This document shows positions 44,461 through 51,492 of a stretch of 64,000 nt of DNA, one piece after another. Below the pieces are notes generated by a model. The model was not told the DNA's origin. It searched no databases and was given only the letters and a program-made list of their open reading frames with translations. The stretch is from Sphingomonas tagetis (lineage in GTDB: Bacteria; Pseudomonadota; Alphaproteobacteria; Sphingomonadales; Sphingomonadaceae), in the NCBI RefSeq assembly GCF_024211275.1, contig NZ_JAMLDX010000020.1, forward strand, positions 1 through 64,000, read 5' to 3'. The stretch's first letter is position 1. Every line of letters starts with the position of its first letter. The translations under genes and the position numbers were made by a program.

Positions 44461-44813
44461 ATGAGGGAGGAGGTCGCCCCGCTCAGGGACCCTGCGGGGT
44501 CCGTCGCGGGGCGATGCTGCATCCCCTGTGAGGGGGATGCAGGCCTCCTGCGCGCGGCTCCGCCGTGCTCGTCGCAGGGACGCCCCTACGGGGCGGATTT
44601 AGGTTTATGCGGGGGCTGGGGACAGGACCTTGAGCGCGGCGATCGAGCCGGTGCCGTCTGCCCGCCCGCGCCAATTTTTGATGGCTTTGGAGTTGCTGCA
44701 TGTCGATAAGCAAAGGCCGGCTGGCGCCGACGTCAGAAAAAGATGCCCCCTGCGGGGGCGCCACGCCCTTGCCAGGTCGAGGCGGCGCAGCGCGCGAGAG
44801 CGCTGCGGAAGGG
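44461..44813. other. Intergenic stretch with small hairpins
   Basis: Contains several short palindromes, for example GGACCC/GGGTCC near 44487-44502 and TGCATCCCC/GGGGGATGCA near 44518-44541, but no convincing gene. It may be decayed coding sequence of the element. Confidence 0.35.
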
Positions 44814-44869
44814 GCACGCACGCCTGAAGGCGTTTTGTAATGCACGCACGCCTGAAGGCGTTTTGTAAT
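44814..44869. repeat. Tandem 28-base repeat with hairpin
   Basis: Two perfect copies of a 28-base unit (44814-44841 and 44842-44869). Each contains the hairpin CGCC-TGAA-GGCG followed by TTTTG, so each looks like a small rho-independent terminator. Only two copies are present; there are no spacers and no cas genes, so it is not CRISPR. Confidence 0.8.
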
Positions 44870-44928
44870 GCACCGTACGCACGGGTGCTGCGGACGAAAT
44901 TCGCACTTGATTCAATAGTTTAAGCGCA

Positions 44929-45065
44929 ATGACGCCGTCATCGGGCGGGGGGCAAATTCGATGACGCTGTCACCGCGATGAATCGCTAGCAGGCCCCAGC
45001 TTGCTGGTATTGCTGGATATTTCCGGCGATGACAGCGTCACCGTTTGCGTCATCGCGCGTCATCA
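44929..45065. promoter_or_regulatory. TGAC-N3-GTCA palindrome array before coupling-protein operon
   Basis: ATGACG-C-CGTCAT at 44929-44941, TGAC-GCT-GTCA at 44962-44972 and TGAC-AGC-GTCA at 45030-45040 are palindromes with the same half-site. GCGTCAT recurs twice at 45047-45063. The array ends about 170 bases before the first gene of the unit. It could be operator sites for a repressor of transfer genes, iterons, or part of an oriT; the sequence does not decide. Confidence 0.6.
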
Positions 45066-45235
45066 ATCGGCTGTGACAGGACATCTTTGACGGCCATCCC
45101 GGGCGAGCTCGATCCAGAACCCGTAGGTGCAATTCTGGTCGCTCCGGCATCTCAATGCCCTGACCCGTGCGCGGTCCACCCTCGGGAGCTACAGCTGTGT
45201 GCCTTGGCGGGCAGACAGGAACACGGAGTCTTGTC

Positions 45236-45532
45236 ATGCCTATGGTGTCGGTCCGCATGGATGATGCGCTATACCACCAACTCAGGCTGTGCGCCTACCG
45301 CGCGGATCTCAGCCTCTCGCGGTTTTTGCGGCCCGCGATTGAGCGCGCCGTGTCGGCGGACGGCAAGGCGACCATCACGGTCATGGACGAGCTGCTCGGC
45401 ATCCAGATCCAGACCTTCGCGCTGCTCTCGGCGCTGGCGCGCGAGCAGTCGCCGGACGTTTGCCGCAAAGGGTTCGAAGAAGCGCGCAAGTTGCTCGCCG
45501 AGCGCGGCCTGCTTGAGGAGTCGGCGGCGTGA
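45236..45532 (+). CDS. Small ribbon-helix-helix-like accessory protein
   Basis: A 98-residue protein. The N-terminus MPMVSVRMDDALYHQLRLCAYRADLSLSRFLRPAIERAV has the strand-helix-helix pattern of ribbon-helix-helix proteins; the rest is helical. GGAG lies upstream of the ATG. The stop overlaps the coupling-protein GTG by four bases (GTGA). Small RHH proteins beside coupling proteins often belong to relaxosome or mobilisation functions, and it may bind the palindrome array upstream. Confidence 0.7.
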   Translation: MPMVSVRMDDALYHQLRLCAYRADLSLSRFLRPAIERAVSADGKATITVMDELLGIQIQTFALLSALAREQSPDVCRKGFEEARKLLAERGLLEESAA

Positions 45533-47505
45533 GCATCTTCCGCAACGACACGGTCGGCTCCTGGACGCGGGGTGGTCAGGCGATCGTCCACAACATCCGC
45601 ATGACCACTCAGGTCCTGATCCAGACCTTCCTCGCGGCGGGGGTCATCTGGGCCGGCTGCACCATCTGGTATGTCTACGAGCAGCTCAGAGAGTATCAGC
45701 GCTATGTGCTGGTGAAGGTCGCCGAGGCGTACCTCAAATCCGGGGTGCCGGGCACGAGCGCACCGCTCCTGTTCGAGACCCCGTCCGGCGTGAACTATTG
45801 GACCAGCGCGCAGAATCTGCTGAGCTCGGGCGTCGCGAAGAATGCGCTCAAGGCGGCCGAGAAGCATCTTGTCCACGGGGCGATATTATGCGGGCTGTTC
45901 GCGCTCCTCGTGATGGTGGGCGCGTGGTTCTACTTCACCCGCACCGGCAAGGGGCTGGGCTCCAACCAGTACCTCCGCGGCGCTAGATTCGGCACCGCGC
46001 GGGGGTTGCGCTGGCAGCTTCGCCGGAAAGCGCGGGGCAGCTTCAAGATCGGTGGCGTGCCGATGCCGGCGGCATTCGAGCCCGAGCATATCCTGGTGAG
46101 CGGCGCGCCTGGCACCGGCAAGACCAACCTCATCACCGTCATGCTGGAAGGCATCCGGCAGAATGGCAGGCGGGCGATCGTCTACGATACCGCCGGCTCG
46201 TTCGTGGAGCGCTTCTACCGCCCCGACCGCGACGTGATCCTCAACCCACTCGATGCGCGTTCGGCGCTGTGGACGCCGTGGACCGACGTCCCCGAAGAAT
46301 ATCATTACGACCAGATCGCCGAGTCCGTTGTCCCCGACACTGGCAAGGACCCATTCTGGGCGAAGGCGGCACGCGGCACGCTGGTCGCGGTGATGCGGGC
46401 GCTGGTCCATCAGGACCGCATGCGGGTGTCGGTGCTGATGGAGATCCTCACCCGTTCGGGGCTCAAGGCGCTCTCGGCGTTCGTCCAGAATACGGACGGC
46501 GCGGCGTTTATCTCGCAAGAGGGCGAGCGCACCTCAGCGGGCATCCAGGCCGAGCTTGCCTCGGTGATGCGCGGGTTCCGCTATCTCGACGATACCGACC
46601 GCGGGCTCTCGATCCGCGACTGGGTCACCAACGAGAATGACGACAGCTGGCTGTTCATCACGGTCAGGGCCGACCAGCTACCAACGCTGCGCCCGCTGAT
46701 CACCATGTGGCTCGATATCGCAATCAGTGCGATCATGAGCATGAGCCCTGACCAGCGTCGCCGGCTCTACTGCGTGATCGACGAACTCCCCTCGCTCCAG
46801 CGGCTCCCTTCGCTCGGCGATTTCCTCGCCCGTGCCCGCAAATATGGCGGCTGCGGGATCCTCGGGTTCCAGTCCTATCCGCAGCTCGAGGCGACATATG
46901 GCGTGCAGGAAGCCGCCGCCATCACCGGCTATTGTTCGACCTGGGTCGCGCTGCGTGCCAACGACACGCCGACTGCGCGGCTCGTCTCCGAGAACTTGGG
47001 CCAGGTCGAGCAGATCGAGGCCAATGAAGGTATGTCCTACGGGGTCAGCGACATGCGCGATGGGGTCAATTTGTCGCGCCAGCAGGTCACCCGTCCGCTG
47101 GTCATGCCGACGGAGATCGTGAACCTGCCTAACCTCACCGGCTATCTCCGGTTCGGGCGCGATCTGCCGGTGATCCGGTTCCGTGACAAGTATCGGAAGG
47201 TGAGCGTCACGGCGCCGGCGTTCGTCAAGCGGACCTCGCCGCCGACACGCCATCACGATCAGTTGCAAACCGGGGAGCCGGTCGCGACCGTGAAGCCGGT
47301 GGAGGACGCGCAGTCGGAACTGCCGTTGCCGCAGCCTCAGCCCAACGCTGCGCCAGAGGTACCCGACTGGGATGACCAAAGCGCCGACACCCGGCACGTA
47401 CCTCCCGTCGATTCAGCACTGGTCAGCTCGAGAAGCCCCGAGCGCAAAATCATCCAACGGCAGAGCCGTCCGAACGAACCGTGGCGGCCGGCAAACCCCG
47501 CCTGA
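45529..47505 (+). CDS. Type IV coupling protein (TraD/VirD4 family)
   Basis: A 658-residue inner-membrane ATPase that links relaxed DNA to the type IV secretion channel. Two N-terminal transmembrane helices (VLIQTFLAAGVIWAGCTIWYVY and AILCGLFALLVMVGAWFYF) are followed by the P-loop GAPGTGKT (192-199), and by RRLYCVIDELPSLQRLPSLGDFLARARKYGG, a Walker B and following motif. The proline-rich C-terminus is probably disordered. TrwB/TraD-like members use this layout. Start is GTG, overlapping the upstream small gene. A relaxase gene is not in the window. Confidence 0.93.
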   Translation: MSIFRNDTVGSWTRGGQAIVHNIRMTTQVLIQTFLAAGVIWAGCTIWYVYEQLREYQRYVLVKVAEAYLKSGVPGTSAPLLFETPSGVNYWTSAQNLLSSGVAKNALKAAEKHLVHGAILCGLFALLVMVGAWFYFTRTGKGLGSNQYLRGARFGTARGLRWQLRRKARGSFKIGGVPMPAAFEPEHILVSGAPGTGKTNLITVMLEGIRQNGRRAIVYDTAGSFVERFYRPDRDVILNPLDARSALWTPWTDVPEEYHYDQIAESVVPDTGKDPFWAKAARGTLVAVMRALVHQDRMRVSVLMEILTRSGLKALSAFVQNTDGAAFISQEGERTSAGIQAELASVMRGFRYLDDTDRGLSIRDWVTNENDDSWLFITVRADQLPTLRPLITMWLDIAISAIMSMSPDQRRRLYCVIDELPSLQRLPSLGDFLARARKYGGCGILGFQSYPQLEATYGVQEAAAITGYCSTWVALRANDTPTARLVSENLGQVEQIEANEGMSYGVSDMRDGVNLSRQQVTRPLVMPTEIVNLPNLTGYLRFGRDLPVIRFRDKYRKVSVTAPAFVKRTSPPTRHHDQLQTGEPVATVKPVEDAQSELPLPQPQPNAAPEVPDWDDQSADTRHVPPVDSALVSSRSPERKIIQRQSRPNEPWRPANPA

Positions 47506-47532
47506 CATAACCCCAAGCGAGAGGAACGACCT

Positions 47533-47775
47533 ATGGACTGGAAGTTACTGAGCCGGCAGATGCAACTCGACGAGGAGCGGTCGGCTACGGCGCCAGACGA
47601 GGCGATCTCGCCGATCACCGTGCGCATCCCTGTTGCGATCAAGATGACCGGGATCGGGCGATCCAAACTTTACCAGCTGATCGCGCGGGGCGAGATAGAC
47701 AGGGTGAAGATCGGGACGGCGACGCTGATTACGGTGGAGAGTCTGCAACGACTGATGGAGCGCAACAGGCGGTAA
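47533..47775 (+). CDS. AlpA/excisionase-like helix-turn-helix protein
   Basis: An 80-residue protein with ISPITVRIPVAIKMTGIGRSKLYQLIARGEIDRVKIGTATLITVESLQRLM, a MerR/AlpA-type winged HTH as found in excisionases. GAGAGGAA precedes the ATG. It follows the coupling-protein gene by 27 bases and is likely in the same message. It may help the tRNA-Phe integrase excise the island, or regulate transfer genes. Confidence 0.8.
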   Translation: MDWKLLSRQMQLDEERSATAPDEAISPITVRIPVAIKMTGIGRSKLYQLIARGEIDRVKIGTATLITVESLQRLMERNRR

Positions 47776-48077
47776 GGAGCCCGGCAAGGTGCGGCAATAC
47801 CAATAGCCCAACGATTAGTGCGTCTGACGGTTGATAGACGGAAGTGTAGCTTAATCCGCAAAGCCAAGAGATATATTTTGGTAATAGTACTCCTCTGTTT
47901 GGAGGCAGTTGACAGGAGTATAACCGTTCTTCGGAGTGAATCGCTAGGAGGCCGTTTGTAGCATGGCGGTCGGCCCGACGTCTAAACGATAGCTGCTAGG
48001 AGCGGGTACAATTTGGTCTGACGGCACTTGGCTAGGTCCACTGCCGCATGCTATGATCTCCACCACGCTCGTCAACA
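47776..48077. other. AT-richer intergenic stretch with a repeat of an upstream sequence
   Basis: About 300 bases with base composition lower in GC than the surroundings. At 47937-47953 TGAATCGCTAG-G-AGGCC occurs; the same sequence with C instead of G in the middle lies at 44979-44995. No gene was recognised. The change in composition suggests a junction between differently acquired segments. Confidence 0.45.
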
Positions 48078-48701
48078 TCAAATGACAATGTTCACTTCGT
48101 CGAAGGTCAACCGAGCTCCGCGAGGATAAAGTTCTTCAACGGAGCCCATTCCAAGGCAGCAGAGGAAGTTAGCGCACACGTCGGTACCGGCAAAATAGTG
48201 CCCGTTCACTAGATCGTGATTAAACCCTGACATTGGGCCGCAGTCTATTCCGAGGGCTCGGGCCGCCATGATGAGATATGCGCCTTGAAGCGAACTGTTC
48301 CGGAAGGCGGTTTCGCGTGCCTCTACCGGGTCGCTCTGAAACATCGCGATGAGCCGTCCGGCCGCATGGGGCATGAGCCGGGGAAAGTTCAGGTAGAAGT
48401 GAGGATCATAGGCGACAATGACTGTCGCGGCCGCCTGTAGTATCTTGATTTCATTCCCAGCCTTCACGAAGCCAGCCAGCCGCTCTTTTTCCTCTTTACT
48501 TCGAACCCATACAAATCGGCCCGGAGAACCATTTGCCGATGTTGGGGCAAAGGCCGCCGCTTCGTAGATTTCTCTGATCGCAGCGTCATCCAGAAAGCTG
48601 TCTTGCCAGCGATTGTAACTCCGGGCCTCGGTGAAAAGTTGGGCGATGCTCGCCGTTTGCAGTCGGCTGTTGGCGATCCGATCACGTTCGATGCTGCTCA
48701 T
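48078..48701 (-). CDS. Nitroreductase-family protein, RutE-like (second copy type)
   Basis: A 207-residue flavin-binding nitroreductase with ARSYNRWQDSFLDDAAIREIYEAAAFAPTSANGSPGRFVW and SSLQGAYLIMAARALGIDCGPMSGFNHD, the same subgroup as the gene at 14140. Sequence drift between the two and lower GC here point to separate acquisition rather than recent duplication. Such proteins reduce small aldehydes, enals or nitro groups with NAD(P)H. The start at 48701 was chosen because the conserved region begins soon after. It is divergent from the dehydrogenase at 48969. Confidence 0.83.
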   Translation of the reverse strand: MSSIERDRIANSRLQTASIAQLFTEARSYNRWQDSFLDDAAIREIYEAAAFAPTSANGSPGRFVWVRSKEEKERLAGFVKAGNEIKILQAAATVIVAYDPHFYLNFPRLMPHAAGRLIAMFQSDPVEARETAFRNSSLQGAYLIMAARALGIDCGPMSGFNHDLVNGHYFAGTDVCANFLCCLGMGSVEELYPRGARLTFDEVNIVI

Positions 48702-48726
48702 GGGATGCGCTATGGCGCCGCGGCTT

Positions 48727-48754
48727 CCATAAAACTTATGAATTCGGTTTATGG
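48727..48754. promoter_or_regulatory. CCATAAA inverted repeat in divergent intergenic region
   Basis: CCATAAA at 48727-48733 and TTTATGG at 48748-48754 form a perfect seven-base inverted repeat with a 14-base spacer, in an AT-rich patch between the divergent nitroreductase and dehydrogenase genes. It could be an operator for both; no regulator gene is adjacent. Confidence 0.45.
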
Positions 48755-48968
48755 TTATGAAGGCAATTGCCGGCAGTTCGCTGAACGCGGGACCTGTCAA
48801 TATGCGTGTGTGACGGGTGATGCGAGCGCCTGCGGTGCGGAGGTTATGCCGATGAACGCCTTTCATTTCATCGGGCTGGCCGAAGCCGATATGGGCTCCG
48901 GTCGACGCCGTCCGGATGCAGCCCGACCAGCTACGCATTCGACGGCCTGTGATCTAGAGGAGCGACAC

Positions 48969-49958
48969 ATGCGCAGTGCCATACTGGAAGTGGCGGGTGG
49001 CCCTGAGGTGATGACGCTTGTCGAAGAGGCGCGCCCGATACCGGCACGCGGCGAAGTTCTGATCAGGACCCATGCGATGGCCGTGAGTGGTCCCGACGCG
49101 CTGATCCGCCGCGGAGTATATAAATGGGGGCCTCCGCTTCCTGCAAATCCCGGCAATGAAATGACCGGGGTGATCGTCGAACTGGGCTCCGATGTGACGA
49201 CCGTCAGCGTCGGAGATCCTGTCCTGCTATCCTCGCGCGAGCTGTCCGTTCGCGGCGGATGCTATTCGGAATTTCGCGCGGTTCCGGCGGCGGCCGTTCA
49301 TGTGCTTCCACCGTCCGTGGATCTCAAGCAAGCCGTCGTTTTGCCGAGCTATTTCGTTGCCCATGCGATGCTGTCCCTGACGGTTACGGCGCGCACCAGG
49401 TCGATTTTCGTCAACGGCGCCGCGGGTACGATCGGCGCCGCCCTGGTCGAGCTCGCAAAGGCGCGCGGCCTGCAGGTCATCGGAACCGTCAGTTCCGACG
49501 ACAAAGCGGCATATGCGCTGTCAAAAGGGCTGGATCGCGTGATCAACTATCGTGAGGAACGAGTGTTGGACCGCGTGATGGAATTCACGGGCAATAGCGG
49601 GGTCGACGTCGCATTCGACCATATTATCGGGGACGGTTTCATCGACGTACTGAAAATGCTCGCCGACTTCGGCACCGCCGTCGCGTTCAACAGCTTCACG
49701 CCCGTACCGAAAGAAGACGTGTTTCATACAATGCGCGAGCTTTCGACCAAGAGCATCGCACTGCGTGTCTTCAGCTCGCACACGTTCGATCACGATCTGA
49801 CGGTCTTGCGGGGTTTGACGGCTGAGCTGATCGCGATGCTCGCGGCCGGCACGATCAAGCCGACGATCGGAATCGAACTGCCGCTGGAAGACGTCGTTTA
49901 CGCCCATCGACGGTTCGACGCGGGAGATGTCATCGGCAAGATCGTAATGACTCCCTGA
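48969..49958 (+). CDS. Medium-chain dehydrogenase/quinone oxidoreductase-like
   Basis: A 329-residue MDR-superfamily protein. The N-terminal GroES-like domain contains GEVLIRTHAMAVSGPDALIRRGVY and NEMTGVIVELGSDVTTVSVGDPV; the Rossmann part has FVNGAAGTIGAALVELAKARGLQVIGT. Zinc-ligand cysteine sets are missing, so it belongs to the zinc-free quinone-oxidoreductase-like group, reducing quinones or enones with NADPH. GAGGAG lies seven bases before the ATG. It may act with the divergent nitroreductase in reductive steps of the catabolic region. Confidence 0.88.
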   Translation: MRSAILEVAGGPEVMTLVEEARPIPARGEVLIRTHAMAVSGPDALIRRGVYKWGPPLPANPGNEMTGVIVELGSDVTTVSVGDPVLLSSRELSVRGGCYSEFRAVPAAAVHVLPPSVDLKQAVVLPSYFVAHAMLSLTVTARTRSIFVNGAAGTIGAALVELAKARGLQVIGTVSSDDKAAYALSKGLDRVINYREERVLDRVMEFTGNSGVDVAFDHIIGDGFIDVLKMLADFGTAVAFNSFTPVPKEDVFHTMRELSTKSIALRVFSSHTFDHDLTVLRGLTAELIAMLAAGTIKPTIGIELPLEDVVYAHRRFDAGDVIGKIVMTP

Positions 49959-50077
49959 GGGGGTGCCCGGATAACGCGATTCGGGCTGGCCGCATCGCGT
50001 CGGGGTGTCAGGCCGAGACTTGCGCCGCTGGCGGGTTCTCAAGGGCGCTCGCGTGATGGGTGAGCGCCGTTCGCGGG

Positions 50078-50380
50078 TTAAGCTTCCGCATCTGCCGGAC
50101 TTCTATCTTCCAGCGCCTTGAGCTTCCTGATGAACGCGCCGACCTGGCCGAGCAGTTCTTGGAACAGCGGGTCTCCGCGATGGCGCAGCATGATTTCACC
50201 GAACAGCTTCAGGCCGACCGCGAACTCAGCGGTTTCGTCAGCCGGCAGAACCGATTTTGCCGCAATCCGGTCGATGACGCTGAAGATGTCGTCATGATTC
50301 ACGGTGTCGAAGACGAGGCGCCTTTTTTCTGTATCCCCGTTGTCGGTTTCTTCCAGGCTAACGCGATATCGATACGGCAT
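50078..50380 (-). CDS. DUF3861-family protein
   Basis: A 100-residue protein with the DUF3861 pattern: MPYRYRVSLEETDN, LVFDTVNHDDIFSVIDRI, EFAVGLKLFGEIMLRHRGDPLFQELL and FIRKLKALE. Function unknown. The ATG at 50380 has GAGGAG upstream; an upstream in-frame ATG at 50449 adds 23 unconserved residues. It lies between convergent and divergent catabolic genes. Confidence 0.85.
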   Translation of the reverse strand: MPYRYRVSLEETDNGDTEKRRLVFDTVNHDDIFSVIDRIAAKSVLPADETAEFAVGLKLFGEIMLRHRGDPLFQELLGQVGAFIRKLKALEDRSPADAEA

Positions 50381-50449
50381 TGTCCAAGCTCCTCCGCCTG
50401 CCTTGCGATCCGGGCGAATCATAAAGCGGCGTACAAAATGCGATTTCAC

Positions 50450-50463
50450 ATACCGATCGGAAT
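50450..50463. promoter_or_regulatory. TetR-type operator candidate (ATACC-N4-GGAAT)
   Basis: ATACC-GATC-GGAAT, an imperfect palindrome with the same spacing as the sites at 58407, 58857 and 63971. It lies about 150 bases before the hydroxypyruvate-isomerase-like gene and just upstream of the DUF3861 start. Confidence 0.45.
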
Positions 50464-50615
50464 TTGAAATAACCAGCGGCTATGGGGCTAAGCATAATTC
50501 ATTGTCCAAGCCTGACGGATGCGAGCATTTCAACCTCTACAAAGTCGTTTGAAGCGACTGTCCCGGGACAAGATCGGCAACCAGCCGGGTTCCGTTGGAG
50601 AGATGAGGTTGGGTC

Positions 50616-51416
50616 ATGCCGAAGTTCGATGCAAATCTACTGCATCTCTTCACCGAAGTCCCGTTTGCAGAGCGGTTCGAGCTTGCGGCGAAAAACGGGT
50701 TCGATGCGATCGAACTCGCTTTGCCATATGATCATGACCCGAATTTTCTTGCCCGGCAACTCGATCTCCATGGGCTGACCGTCGCTGTGATGAATTCGCC
50801 TTCGGGCGAACATCTCAATGCGCGCGGACTCGCCTGTGACCCCCGCCACAAAAAGGCGTTCGAAGAAAGCATCGATGAAGCGCTGCGCTATGGCCGGCTG
50901 CTAGGTCGGCCCCTGCTCCACTGCCTGGGGGGGATGGCGCCGACAGATGTCGCCCTCGCGGAAGTCGAGGCCAACTATATCGACAATCTGCGCTACGCCG
51001 CTGGCGCTTGCGCGGCCAAGGGAGTTGCGGTCGGCATCGAAGCCATCAACCCGGTAGACAGGCCAGGCTATTTTGTTTCGAGCGCACACCAAGCGCTCGA
51101 TCTTGTGGCGGAGATCGGCGAGCCGAACGTCGGCGTGATCCTGGATATCTACCACATGGCGATGACGGACGAACCGCTGATCGAGCTGATCGAGCGTGCC
51201 GGGCGGTCGCTGTTTCATGTCCAGATCGCCGATGTTCCGGGCAAGGGTGAGCCCGGCACCGGCGCCATCGACTTTCGGACGATTTTCGACGCGCTGGATG
51301 AGGGCGGATACGAGGGCTGGGTCGGTCTCGAGTACCGCCCCGCCGGAGATACGGCCGAAGGCCTCGCCTGGCGTCAGGCGTTCGAGCGCCCGCCAACGGG
51401 CGCTCAAATACACTGA
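50616..51416 (+). CDS. Hydroxypyruvate isomerase-like TIM-barrel protein
   Basis: A 266-residue protein of the xylose isomerase-like TIM-barrel group, closest in layout to hydroxypyruvate isomerase: MPKFDANLLHLFTEVPFAERFELAAKNGFDAIEL, VGIEAINPVDRPGYF, VILDIYHM, HVQIADVPGKGEPGTGAIDF and VGLEYRP. The metal-binding Glu/Asp/His set (E in GIEAIN, D in ILDIYH, H in FHVQIAD, E in GLEYRP) is present. The catabolic context leaves the true substrate open. It precedes the TonB-receptor gene by 76 bases and a hairpin overlaps its 3' end. Confidence 0.85.
   Translation: MPKFDANLLHLFTEVPFAERFELAAKNGFDAIELALPYDHDPNFLARQLDLHGLTVAVMNSPSGEHLNARGLACDPRHKKAFEESIDEALRYGRLLGRPLLHCLGGMAPTDVALAEVEANYIDNLRYAAGACAAKGVAVGIEAINPVDRPGYFVSSAHQALDLVAEIGEPNVGVILDIYHMAMTDEPLIELIERAGRSLFHVQIADVPGKGEPGTGAIDFRTIFDALDEGGYEGWVGLEYRPAGDTAEGLAWRQAFERPPTGAQIH
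51384..51405 (+). promoter_or_regulatory. Hairpin at the end of the isomerase-like gene
   Basis: GAGCGCCCG, loop CCAA, CGGGCGCTC: a perfect nine-base stem ending 11 bases before the last base of the stop codon. No T tract follows, so it may reduce read-through or stabilise the upstream message rather than terminate fully. Confidence 0.55.
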
Positions 51417-51492
51417 ATGGGTCCGTTTAGGCGGACTTGTACACGACAAACAGGGGACACGCTCAGTCGTGACCGCGATGGGAGAGGATGAC

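Larger units (their letters stand above)
18731..47775. mobile_element. tRNA-Phe-integrated genomic island, right end not determined
   Basis: The left end is set by the tRNA-Phe 3' end and a P4-type integrase. Inside lie defence-type genes (20.3-40.6 kb) and genes typical of integrative conjugative elements (DUF736, DUF2493, a coupling protein, an AlpA-like HTH; 41.5-47.8 kb). The end given is the last gene of clear element type. A second copy of the tRNA 3' end was looked for and not found in the window, so the island may extend beyond 64 kb and include the catabolic region. No relaxase or mating-pair genes are present here, so independent transfer cannot be claimed. Confidence 0.55.

Noticed and set aside
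44814..44869. Possible CRISPR-like array
   Set aside because: Only two directly adjacent copies without spacers, and no cas genes.
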